Shown piece after piece: positions 7,051 through 13,200 of a DNA stretch of 13,252 bases (the first letter of the stretch is position 1; each line of letters begins with the position of its first letter). The position numbers and the translations under genes are program-made. The notes under the pieces were generated by a model that made no database searches, was not told where the DNA came from, and saw only the letters and a list, made by a program, of their open reading frames with translations. The stretch is taken from assembly GCA_049975325.1 (NCBI GenBank), contig JBNGDW010000043.1:1-13252 (forward strand). The letters run 5' to 3'. This DNA comes from JBNGDW01 sp049975325 (GTDB lineage: Bacteria > Cloacimonadota > Cloacimonadia > JGIOTU-2 > JBNGDW01).

Positions 7051-8197
7051 GAGCCACCTCTTCAATTGCTTGAAATATATCGTCTAATTTATGGAGACCT
7101 CCGCCAGGGTGGGGCACAGATTTAGTTTTTGCATTGCCACAAGCACATCGTTCTACTTCAAGCGCGATCTGGCCAAGATTAATCTCCGGGACCACAAAGC
7201 CCTTAACTTTTTGGGACAACTCTCTAATCTTTTTTTCTGGGAAGGGCCAGACTGTTACCAGGCGAAGTAATCCAACCTTAATACCTTTTTCTCTTGCCTT
7301 TTTTATGGCTGGGACAACTGTTCGTGCTGTAATTCCATATGCAACAACAATCACATCAGCATCTTCAATATCTCTTTCTTCAAGCATAATAATTTCGTCA
7401 GAATGTTTCTTTATCTTTTCGAGCAATCGGGGTACACATTTTATCTGGCATTCTTCGGTCATTATAGGATAACCTCGTTCATCATGCGTGAGACCTGTTG
7501 AATGATAGCGATACCCATCTCCTGCTTTAGCAAATTCAGGGATTAAGTCTTCTCCAACTTGGTAGGGGAGGTACTCTTCAGGCCTTTTTTGAGTATACTT
7601 TCTTTCCACAAGCTCAATTTTGTCTACAGGCGGGATAGCCACTCTTTCTGTCATATGTCCAACAATGGCATCAGCCAATATGAAAACCGGGACACGATAT
7701 TTTTCTGCATAATTAAAGGCAATGATAGTAAGATCAAAGAATTCTTGCGGAGACTTAGGGCAAAGAGCGATGATTCCATAATCACCGTGAGACCCCCAAC
7801 GCGCTTGCATCATATCCGATTGCCCCCAGGAGGTAGGCATTCCTGTGGATGGTGAGCCTCGCTGAACATTTACTATAACGCACGGGACTTCCATCATCGC
7901 TGCCAGACCGATGTTTTCATTCATAAGTGAGATGCCCGGGCCCGATGTCGCAGTCATTGATTTTGTTCCAGCCCAAGAAGCACCAATTATACCTGCCATA
8001 GAGGCAATCTCATCTTCAAATTGTATGAAAACCCCATTTACCAAAGGAAGTCGGAATGCCATCCTTTCCGCAATTTCAGAAGCCGGGGTAATTGGATAGC
8101 CACCAAAGAAGCGACACCCGGCAGATATAGCACCTTCTGCACAAGCGATATCACCCTGCATAAAAAATTCGCCGTGTAGTCTACTTTTTTTAAACAA
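7043..8197 (-). CDS. korA: 2-oxoacid (2-oxoglutarate):ferredoxin oxidoreductase alpha subunit (TTG start)
   Basis: The alpha subunit carries the pyrimidine-binding half of the TPP site and the substrate-side domain. Counting from the chosen start (384 residues), FFMQGDIACAEGA is at 11-23, GGYPITPASEIAE at 32-44, GTKSMTATSGPG near 82-93, and a C-terminal transketolase-C-like domain ends in PHPGGGLHKLDDI. The open frame reaches 8323, but that extension lies over korD and reads as low-complexity basic sequence. The first in-frame ATG, at 8161, would cut off the conserved GEFF lead-in. A TTG at 8197 has a perfect GGAGG six bases upstream and overlaps the korD stop (TTGTTTAA), so I choose it. Substrate specificity for 2-oxoglutarate is inferred from the sucCD context; a branched-chain or other 2-oxoacid is possible. 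Confidence 0.92.
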   Translation of the reverse strand: MFKKSRLHGEFFMQGDIACAEGAISAGCRFFGGYPITPASEIAERMAFRLPLVNGVFIQFEDEIASMAGIIGASWAGTKSMTATSGPGISLMNENIGLAAMMEVPCVIVNVQRGSPSTGMPTSWGQSDMMQARWGSHGDYGIIALCPKSPQEFFDLTIIAFNYAEKYRVPVFILADAIVGHMTERVAIPPVDKIELVERKYTQKRPEEYLPYQVGEDLIPEFAKAGDGYRYHSTGLTHDERGYPIMTEECQIKCVPRLLEKIKKHSDEIIMLEERDIEDADVIVVAYGITARTVVPAIKKAREKGIKVGLLRLVTVWPFPEKKIRELSQKVKGFVVPEINLGQIALEVERCACGNAKTKSVPHPGGGLHKLDDIFQAIEEVAHE

Positions 8198-8522
8198 CTT
8201 TTGCCTCCTTCTCTGCCTGCTGGCGGATAGTACTTGTGTTAAGAGGTCCCTTCGCGTTTGTCTGCCCTGTGGACTCGGTAACAAATATTGCAAAATCCGG
8301 GCAGATGAGTTCACAAAATCCACAAAAAGTACACTGATCAGGTTTCACAATTTTGGGAGGATGATATCCTTTTTCATTAAATTCTTCAGAGACTTCCAGA
8401 ACATCTCTTGGGCAGTATTCGATACAAAAATTGCAACCTTTGCACCTATCCGCAATTATATGTATCTCTCCGGAAACTGTTTTGGGCTTATCTTTACCAA
8501 ATGGTTTTTCCCAATATTTCAT
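8190..8522 (-). CDS. korD: 2-oxoacid:ferredoxin oxidoreductase delta subunit (2x[4Fe-4S] ferredoxin)
   Basis: The 110-residue ferredoxin-type subunit has Cys27-30-33-37 and Cys64-67-70-74, each followed by proline, as expected for two [4Fe-4S] clusters that carry electrons from the TPP site to external ferredoxin. KGYHPPKIV between the motifs is typical of KorD/OorD. A polar tail from about residue 80 is longer than the minimal family core. The ATG at 8522 has TAGGAG six bases upstream, and part of that site lies in a small hairpin (8532-8546). The stop overlaps the korA TTG start. An imperfect palindromic repeat (8212-8227) falls in the tail-coding part, encoding about TIRQQAE, so the tail may have been lengthened by repeat DNA. 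Confidence 0.92.
   Translation of the reverse strand: MKYWEKPFGKDKPKTVSGEIHIIADRCKGCNFCIEYCPRDVLEVSEEFNEKGYHPPKIVKPDQCTFCGFCELICPDFAIFVTESTGQTNAKGPLNTSTIRQQAEKEAKVV
8204..8208 (-). promoter_or_regulatory. Shine-Dalgarno site that fixes the korA TTG start
   Basis: The minus strand reads GGAGG-caaaag-TTG, a perfect consensus site with a 6-nt spacer to the TTG at 8197-8195. The ATG at 8161 lies about 40 nt further on with no purine-rich site of its own. The site lies inside the last codons of korD, favouring coupled translation. Confidence 0.7.
8212..8227 (+). repeat. Imperfect palindrome TCTGCC-TGCT-GGCGGA inside korD
   Basis: It differs by one base from the perfect TCCGCC-N4-GGCGGA units at 12266, 13205 and 13227, and lies in the codons of the non-conserved KorD tail. 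It may be a decayed, domesticated copy of the same repeat, or chance. Confidence 0.35.
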
Positions 8523-8531
8523 CAGAAACTC

Positions 8532-8562
8532 CTAACAATCTGTTAGCCCTTGGTTTTGGGCT
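8532..8562 (-). other. Two overlapping small hairpins at the korD ribosome site
   Basis: CTAACA-ATC-TGTTAG (8532-8546) is a perfect 6-bp stem whose edge takes in part of the korD Shine-Dalgarno site (8529-8534). AGCCC-N8-GGGCT (8545-8562) is a second stem sharing two bases with the first, so the two compete. They lie in the 183-nt fumB-korD spacer; the rest of that spacer (to 8705) shows nothing recognisable. A regulatory role is only a possibility. Confidence 0.3.
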
Positions 8563-8705
8563 TAGAAGTCTTTTTATAGATACCTTTGTCCGGAACTTTC
8601 TCATTTTGCCTTGCTACTTAATAATCTGCTAATCAATAATTATATTTGCCACATCTACCTGTTTGCCAGATTTTTTGTCTAGTATCCTGTTTTCTACCTT
8701 CAAGT

Positions 8706-9260
8706 TCAAATTTCATATTTTTCTTTTCCTTCTTGAAATAGGTCACTTCCATAAATATCATTCGCAACAATACAGGGGAAATCTTCTACTTCCAGTTCTC
8801 GAACCGCTTCTGTTCCCAGATCTTCATATGCGATAACCTTTGCTTTTTTTATAGATTTTGCAATTAGTGCTGCCACACCGCCAACTGCAGCCAGATATAC
8901 AGCTTTATTCTGTTTCATAGCATCAATGACACCCTTGCCTCTTGGACCCTTGCCAATTGTTGCCTTAAGTCCTCGTTCTAACAACTGGGGAGTATATGGG
9001 TCCATACGATAACTTGTGGTAGGTCCTGCTGAGCCGATTGGCTTTCCCTGGGGGGCGGGCGCGGGACCAACATAATACATTACCTGCCCCTTTAAATCAA
9101 ATGGTAATTCCTTTCCTTCTTTTATCAAATCGACTAATCTTTTGTGAGCCGCATCCCTCCCTGTATAGATTATTCCAGAAAGCAGAACAGTATCACCAAT
9201 ATTTAGCTGGGCTACATCTTCATCTGTTAAAGGAGTTGTTAATTTTACAGTTTTTGGCAT
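8706..9260 (-). CDS. fumB: Class I fumarate hydratase, beta (C-terminal) subunit
   Basis: The 184-residue protein is the small subunit of the two-chain, oxygen-sensitive [4Fe-4S] fumarase, converting fumarate and water to malate or the reverse. Landmarks are GDTVLLSGIIYTGRDAAHKR at 22-41, YYVGPAPAP at 62-70, SAGPTTSYRMDPYTP at 77-91, GKGPRGKG at 103-110 and YEDLGTEAVRELEVEDFP at 145-162. The frame is open to 9305, but those residues (CSLSALCLKIHGG) come from the ACACAAAG repeat. The ATG at 9260 has GGAGG four bases upstream and begins at the family N-terminus. Two-subunit L-tartrate dehydratase is a relative; the neighbours sucCD and kor favour fumarase. The symbol follows orthology-group naming and does not mean the single-chain E. 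coli FumB. Confidence 0.9.
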   Translation of the reverse strand: MPKTVKLTTPLTDEDVAQLNIGDTVLLSGIIYTGRDAAHKRLVDLIKEGKELPFDLKGQVMYYVGPAPAPQGKPIGSAGPTTSYRMDPYTPQLLERGLKATIGKGPRGKGVIDAMKQNKAVYLAAVGGVAALIAKSIKKAKVIAYEDLGTEAVRELEVEDFPCIVANDIYGSDLFQEGKEKYEI

Positions 9261-9279
9261 TTTTCCTCCATGGATTTTT

Positions 9280-9393
9280 AAACACAAAGCACTCAAAGAG
9301 CACAAAGAAGAACATAGACTTTAAAAAACTTCCTCCAACTTTATCGTTCAATATAAATATTTTTTCTTTGCGTTCTTTGAGGGCTTTGTGTTT
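9280..9393. repeat. 30-bp imperfect inverted repeat filling the fumA-fumB gap
   Basis: The left arm (9280-9309) begins AAACACAAAGCACTCAAAGA. It matches the reverse complement of the right arm (9364-9393) at 27 of 30 positions, with a 54-nt AT-rich centre. The right arm starts directly after the fumA stop codon and the left arm ends about 20 nt before the fumB start, just upstream of its GGAGG site. In RNA the arms would form a long stem in the intercistronic gap. The arms belong to the dispersed ACACAAAG family also seen at 3894 and 13069. Confidence 0.8.
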
Positions 9394-10239
9394 TCAAACA
9401 ATCCTCTCTTTATGCCGACAGCAATGGCATTGAAGGTTGATAGCAACAGGCATTGTCGCAATATGGCAGGGATAGGCCTCTATATGTACATCGAGAGCAG
9501 TAATTCTTCCCCCCAATCCCATAGGTCCCACACCTGTTTTGTTAATTCTCTCTAATATATCTTTTTCGACTTCAGCGTACTTTGGATCAGGGTTTCTGGA
9601 ACCAATGGGACGCAGCAGCGCTTTTTTGGCAATTTGAGCGGCTTTCTCAAATGTGCCACCCAATCCGACACCCACTACAACAGGTGGACAGGGGTTGCCG
9701 CCAGCGTTTTTTACAAATTCTACCACAAAATCCTGTACACCTTCAATCCCATCTGCGGCTTTCATCATCTTCACTGTGCTCATATTTTCAGAGCCACCAC
9801 CCTTGGGTGCAAATGTAATTTTGAGAGTATCCCCAGGAACTATATCAATATAAATTACTGCCGGGGTATTGTCTTTTGTGTTAATCCTATCAATCACTGG
9901 GTCATCAACAATGGATTTTCTAAGATATCCTTCCTTATATCCTTGGCGAACCCCTTCATTGACTGCATCAACGAAGTTCCCTTCCACAATATGAACTTCC
10001 TGTCCCAACTCAATAAAGAATACAGCAAAACCTGTATCCTGACAGAGAGGGAGTTTTTCGTTCTTCGCCACCTCAATATTTTTCATAATCATATCAAATA
10101 CATCTTTTCCAGGTTGGGACTCTTCTTTTTCCTTAGCCTGTTTAAGAGCCTGAATGACATCATCTGGTAAATAGAAGTTAGCATCCAGGCATAGTTGTTT
10201 TACCACTTCGGTGATTTTGCTTGCTTCGATTTCGCGCAT
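9394..10239 (-). CDS. fumA: Class I fumarate hydratase, alpha (N-terminal) subunit
   Basis: The 281-residue protein is the Fe-S subunit of the two-chain class I fumarase. The three cluster cysteines are Cys66 (LPLCQDTG), Cys184 (GNPCPPVVVGVGLGG) and Cys271 (LQCH). APKGGGSENMS at 144-154 and GPMGLGGRITALDVHIE at 238-254 are further family blocks. The C-terminal RHKERIV is a normal family ending. The ATG at 10239 has GAGGA upstream. It follows the MNT gene by 15 nt and is split from its partner subunit by an inverted repeat of about 110 bp, whereas the two subunits are usually adjacent. L-tartrate dehydratase alpha is the main alternative and is disfavoured by context. The symbol follows orthology naming, not the single-chain E. 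coli FumA. Confidence 0.92.
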   Translation of the reverse strand: MREIEASKITEVVKQLCLDANFYLPDDVIQALKQAKEKEESQPGKDVFDMIMKNIEVAKNEKLPLCQDTGFAVFFIELGQEVHIVEGNFVDAVNEGVRQGYKEGYLRKSIVDDPVIDRINTKDNTPAVIYIDIVPGDTLKITFAPKGGGSENMSTVKMMKAADGIEGVQDFVVEFVKNAGGNPCPPVVVGVGLGGTFEKAAQIAKKALLRPIGSRNPDPKYAEVEKDILERINKTGVGPMGLGGRITALDVHIEAYPCHIATMPVAINLQCHCCRHKERIV

Positions 10240-10254
10240 AGTATTTCCTCTTTT

Positions 10255-10581
10255 TTAAATTATTTTTTCACCATATTTTTTAATTGCATTCACAAAAGGA
10301 TTTGTATCATCATTCCACTCATCGGGCAGGAAAGGATGAGGTTCGATACGAAGGTCTATATCCCATCTTAATTTCATTAGTTTTACTCTGTCGTCAACAG
10401 GGTCACCTGTTAAATCTTTTGAAACAACCGCAATATCAACATCGCTCCATTCGTTAAAGTTTCCCTTAACTAAAGAGCCAAAGATATAGACTGCTAATAA
10501 ATCTAATTTCGCCTCCCGAAGTTTTTTGATATATTTTAATGCATTGCTTCGGGCAATTATTTTATCATCTTTTTTAACCAT
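10255..10581 (-). CDS. MNT-family minimal nucleotidyltransferase (MntA-like antitoxin)
   Basis: The 108-residue protein contains the nucleotidyltransferase signature GS-X10-DXD: Gly35-Ser36 in YIFGSLVKG and Asp47/Asp49 in SDVDIAVV. A likely third carboxylate sits in WDIDLRIEPH (Asp74 or Asp76). In characterised MntA/HepT pairs such a protein neutralises the HEPN toxin by attaching AMP to a tyrosine. Here it overlaps the upstream HEPN gene by 25 nt, which fits coupled synthesis. Its stop lies 15 nt before fumA. The catalytic residues look intact, so an active enzyme is expected. Whether this pair is a real toxin-antitoxin system or a housekeeping modification pair cannot be told from sequence. 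Confidence 0.85.
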   Translation of the reverse strand: MVKKDDKIIARSNALKYIKKLREAKLDLLAVYIFGSLVKGNFNEWSDVDIAVVSKDLTGDPVDDRVKLMKLRWDIDLRIEPHPFLPDEWNDDTNPFVNAIKKYGEKII

Positions 10582-10946
10582 ACTCTTATTTCTTTGATTT
10601 TATTCATTTGTTTTTGTGTATATTCTTTTGAGCATTTTTTATAGAATTTTCTCTTGTAGTCATCATATCTGGCAGCAATGTTAAAAGTTGTAATTGTATC
10701 TAAAATAACTTTCTTCTCATCATCAACTTCTATATTTGCTTTTTTAGCAATTTTTGTTAAGTTATGGATATAGGGAACATCTCTATCTATATTTTGAACA
10801 TATAAAGCTTTTAACAATTTTTCAATAACAAGATGAGCAATAAAAAGACACCAAGAGTAGTCACCTTTTTCAAAAAGATGATTAGCAACTTGCCAATCTT
10901 CTTCTGCTGTTTCCAGCCAATACTTAATATACTCTTCTTTGGTCAT
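10557..10946 (-). CDS. HEPN-domain protein (HepT-like putative toxin)
   Basis: The 129-residue helical protein matches the HEPN family that partners minimal nucleotidyltransferases: KYWLETAEEDWQVANHLFEKGDY at the start, SWCLFIAHLVIEKLLKALYV at about 31-50, and PYIHNLTKIAKKANI at 58-72. Arg55 and His61 give an R-X5-H arrangement, within the broad R-X4-6-H HEPN ribonuclease motif. It is not the R-X4-H-X-Y of classical HepT, since Asn62-Leu63 follow the histidine. The later RYDDYKRKFYKK offers candidate AMP-acceptor tyrosines. Its ATG overlaps the sucD stop in an ATGA, and its own stop lies inside the MNT gene. RNase activity is plausible but unproven. It is embedded in a central-metabolism operon rather than standing alone with its own promoter. 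Confidence 0.85.
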   Translation of the reverse strand: MTKEEYIKYWLETAEEDWQVANHLFEKGDYSWCLFIAHLVIEKLLKALYVQNIDRDVPYIHNLTKIAKKANIEVDDEKKVILDTITTFNIAARYDDYKRKFYKKCSKEYTQKQMNKIKEIRVWLKKMIK

Positions 10947-11809
10947 AATTTTGTTTTCAGCAAGGTTGCAACTTCAGATGGCTGTTTGGCGACGGGTATT
11001 CCGGCTTCTTCTAAAGCCCCAATTTTCTCAGAAGCGGTTCCAGAGCCACCAGAGATGATTGCTCCTGCGTGACCCATTCTCTTTCCGGGAGGGGCGGTTT
11101 TTCCTACAATAAAGCCTACCACCGGTTTGCTCATCTTTTCTTTTACAAATCTTGCAGCCAGTTCTTCGGCATTACCCCCAATCTCTCCGATGAGCATGAT
11201 AGCCTCTGTCTCTGGGTCTTCTTCAAACAACTTTAGGCAATCGATAAAATCCATACCCACAATCGGGTCTCCACCAATACCGATGCAGGTAGATTGTCCA
11301 AGCCCTGACTTGGTTATATGGTCTACAATTTCGTAAGTTAAAGTTCCGCTGCGGGAGATTACTCCAATCTTCCCAGGCTGAAAGATATTTGCTGGAAGGA
11401 TGCCAACTTTTGACTTTCCCGGAGAGATTATTCCGGGACAATTAGGTCCGATTAGACGGCAGTTTCTTCTCTGCAGGCATGAATAGACTTTCATTATGTC
11501 GAGTACAGGGATTCCTTCGGTTATTGTAATCACCAGCTTAATGCCTGCATCTGCGGCTTCACATATAGCATCAGCAGCAAAAGGGGCTGGAACGAAGATG
11601 ATTGAAGTATTAGCCTGAGTTTCTTTTACTGCTTGGTTCATTGAATTGTAAACAGGAATTCCATCAACTTTTTGATCACCTTTACCTGGAGAAACTCCTG
11701 CAACAACGTTTGTTCCATACTCTTTCATTTTTTTGGCATGAAAACTACCATCCCGTCCTGTTATACCTTGAACAATAACCTGTGTATTCCGATCTATTAA
11801 GATACTCAT
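10943..11809 (-). CDS. sucD: Succinyl-CoA synthetase alpha subunit
   Basis: The 288-residue subunit binds CoA and carries the phosphohistidine of ADP-forming succinyl-CoA synthetase, interconverting succinate, CoA and ATP with succinyl-CoA. Visible features are the Rossmann CoA site QGITGRDGSFH at 14-24, GPNCPG at 121-126, ISRSGTLTYE at 151-160, GEIGG at 208-212 and the catalytic His247 in MGHAGAIISG. Length is normal. The ATG at 11809 lies 8 nt after sucC, with AAAGGG just upstream spanning the sucC stop. Its TGA overlaps the start of the HEPN gene in an ATGA. With fumarase and Kor nearby, the likely job is making succinyl-CoA for 2-oxoglutarate synthesis, or the reverse. Confidence 0.96.
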   Translation of the reverse strand: MSILIDRNTQVIVQGITGRDGSFHAKKMKEYGTNVVAGVSPGKGDQKVDGIPVYNSMNQAVKETQANTSIIFVPAPFAADAICEAADAGIKLVITITEGIPVLDIMKVYSCLQRRNCRLIGPNCPGIISPGKSKVGILPANIFQPGKIGVISRSGTLTYEIVDHITKSGLGQSTCIGIGGDPIVGMDFIDCLKLFEEDPETEAIMLIGEIGGNAEELAARFVKEKMSKPVVGFIVGKTAPPGKRMGHAGAIISGGSGTASEKIGALEEAGIPVAKQPSEVATLLKTKL

Positions 11810-11817
11810 AAAGCCCT

Positions 11818-12963
11818 TTATTGTTTTGCGAGCCCAATCGCTTTTTTGGCAGCATCTGCCATAGAGTTAGCAAGAATAATATTTTTTGCCTGGTGAAGAA
11901 TTTTATGTGCTTTTTCTTCATTTGTTCCTGTAAGTCGAATGACTATAGGAATCTGCAGGTTAAGTGAGTGAATTGCATCTAATAAGCCATTCGCCACATC
12001 ATCACAACGAGTAATTCCACCAAAGATATTTATCATTACAGTTTGAACATTTTTATCGCTGAGCAGGATATTCATAGCATCAATAACCTTTTGCGGGTTT
12101 GAACTGCCACCAATATCTAAGAAATTTGCCGGTTCCCCCCCATAAAGTTTTATCAAATCCATTGTAGCCATTGCAAGTCCTGCCCCATTTACCATACATC
12201 CAATATTTCCCTGCAGACGAATATAGCTTAATCCTTTTGATTTTGCTTCCATCTCTTTGGCTTCATCCGCCAAGTGGCGGATTTCTCTCATCTTTTCTAT
12301 ATCAGGATGTCTGTAAAGAGCATTATCATCAAAGTTGATTTTTGCATCAAGAGCCAGCACTTTGCCTTTTTTGTCTAAAACCAACGGATTTATTTCTGCT
12401 AATGATGCGTCATTTTCAATATAGCAATTGTATAAATTTTTAATAATTGTAGAGACTTGCCTTACGATTTTTATATCATCAAATATTTTGAAGGCGAGAT
12501 TCCGAGCCTGAAAGTCAAATAATCCTCCCTCCCCTGGGTTAACATAAAGTTTATAGATTTTTTCCGGGGTTGATTTGGCAATCTCTTCTATATCAATTCC
12601 TCCGGCAGAACTTACCATACACACGATACTCTTTGAATTTCTGTCATTAGTGATTCCAACATAATATTCACTTTCAATATCAACTGCTTCAGATAGGAGA
12701 ACTTTTTCAACAGTTAACCCTTTGATATTCATTCCGAGAATTTGACTGCTGATTTTTTCAGCCTCCGCAGGGGTTTTAGCAAGTTTTACCCCTCCTGCTT
12801 TGCCTCTTCCTCCAACTAATACCTGTGCTTTTATGACCACTGGGGTAGCAATTTTTTTTGCAGCACTGTATACTTCTTGGGGAGATGTACAGAGTTCCTC
12901 CCTTGGGGTGGCAACCCCATAAGAACGAAATATTTCTTTTGCCTGAAACTCATGAACTTTCAT
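11818..12963 (-). CDS. sucC: Succinyl-CoA synthetase beta subunit (ADP-forming type)
   Basis: The 381-residue ATP-grasp subunit binds the nucleotide and succinate. The N-terminus MKVHEFQAKEIFRSYGV fits the family start. VGGRGKAGGVK at 50-60 is the ATP-grasp glycine loop, LAEINPLV at 188-195 holds Mg-binding residues, GNIGCMVNGAGLAMATMD at 252-269 and NIFGGITRCD at 312-321 lie at the subunit interface and active site. Length is close to the usual 385-390. The ATG at 12963 has only a weak purine site. It is the first gene of the cluster, so the operon promoter should lie in 12964-13252. Codons 228-233 (IRHLAD) lie on a perfect TCCGCC-N4-GGCGGA palindrome without altering the family length. Confidence 0.96.
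   Translation of the reverse strand: MKVHEFQAKEIFRSYGVATPREELCTSPQEVYSAAKKIATPVVIKAQVLVGGRGKAGGVKLAKTPAEAEKISSQILGMNIKGLTVEKVLLSEAVDIESEYYVGITNDRNSKSIVCMVSSAGGIDIEEIAKSTPEKIYKLYVNPGEGGLFDFQARNLAFKIFDDIKIVRQVSTIIKNLYNCYIENDASLAEINPLVLDKKGKVLALDAKINFDDNALYRHPDIEKMREIRHLADEAKEMEAKSKGLSYIRLQGNIGCMVNGAGLAMATMDLIKLYGGEPANFLDIGGSSNPQKVIDAMNILLSDKNVQTVMINIFGGITRCDDVANGLLDAIHSLNLQIPIVIRLTGTNEEKAHKILHQAKNIILANSMADAAKKAIGLAKQ
12266..12281 (+). repeat. Perfect palindrome TCCGCC-AAGT-GGCGGA inside sucC
   Basis: The 6-bp arms extend to seven with the flanking A and T (12265-12282). The unit has the same stem as the two tandem copies at 13205-13242 but sits in frame within sucC, encoding about Arg229-Asp233 in a variable surface-type segment. 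Either a repeat was accommodated in the gene or the likeness is chance. Confidence 0.55.
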
Positions 12964-13052
12964 TACTTAGGCTTTAATCTTTCATTTAAGATTTAGGACA
13001 ACACATCAGGGATGCAAAAATATTTGTCAAGTGGAAAAGTAAAAAATTTGTT
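12964..13052 (-). promoter_or_regulatory. Likely sucC leader with a possible -35 element
   Basis: This is the only gene-free stretch upstream of the whole cluster. The minus strand has TTGACA at 13030-13025, a consensus sigma-70 -35 box, flanked by AT-rich DNA. A convincing -10 box at the right distance is missing: 17 nt downstream reads GATGTG. The region may hold a promoter read by another sigma factor, or the real promoter may lie further up. No terminator hairpin or riboswitch-like structure was recognised. Confidence 0.25.
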
Positions 13053-13068
13053 TTTTAATCAATTTTTT

Positions 13069-13091
13069 TAACACAAAGCACACGAAGCAAA
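13069..13091 (+). repeat. ACACAAAG-family dispersed repeat copy
   Basis: TAACACAAAGCACACGAAGC followed by AAA shares its first dozen bases (AACACAAAGCAC) exactly with the left arm of the inverted repeat at 9280-9309 and then diverges. It lies within the block bounded by the 16-bp inverted repeat upstream of sucC. Confidence 0.55.
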
Positions 13092-13099
13092 AAACAATG

Positions 13100-13190
13100 A
13101 ATAATGAAAAGGGAAAAGGGGAATGGGGAAATGAGAAACAGGGAAAGGGGAAATGGAAAAGGGAAAAGGGAAAAGGGAAAAGGGAAAAAA
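13100..13190 (+). repeat. Purine-only low-complexity tract with (AAAAGGG)n
   Basis: The tract consists of GGGAAA/GGGGAAAT-type units and ends in regular 7-base AAAAGGG repeats from about 13157 to 13184. Units such as GGGGAAATGAG recall the AAATGGG units around the S23-type gene at 1439-1930. Such tracts can vary in length by slippage. Confidence 0.75.
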
Positions 13191-13200
13191 TTGATTAAAA

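Larger units (their letters stand above)
13053..13200. repeat. Block bounded by a perfect 16-bp inverted repeat
   Basis: TTTTAATCAATTTTTT at 13053-13068 is the exact reverse complement of 13185-13200. Between them lie an ACACAAAG-type repeat (13069-13091) and a purine-rich, A/G-only tract. A 7-bp outer pair (TGTCAAG at 13025-13031, CTTGACA at 13245-13251) repeats the symmetry. The arms are AT-rich, which lowers their significance, but the layout resembles a small miniature element. Confidence 0.45.

Noticed and set aside
8198..8323. N-terminal extension of korA upstream to 8323
   Set aside because: It overlaps korD in another frame, gives basic low-complexity residues, and the GGAGG-TTG site at 8208-8195 explains initiation better.
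9261..9305. N-terminal extension of fumB to 9305
   Set aside because: The extra residues come from the ACACAAAG repeat and the ATG at 9260 has GGAGG four bases upstream.
9394..9450. Possible truncation or frameshift at the C-terminus of the fumarase alpha subunit
   Set aside because: The cluster cysteine Cys271 and a basic RHKE-type ending are present, as expected for a full-length class I alpha subunit.
9634..10170. A 178-codon open frame on the plus strand opposite fumA, and other plus-strand frames of 60-130 codons opposite sucD, korA, fumB and hdrA
   Set aside because: They lie wholly opposite or across well-conserved minus-strand genes, show no family motif, are rich in His, Ser, Phe and Ile, and lack ribosome sites. 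They are shadows of the real genes.
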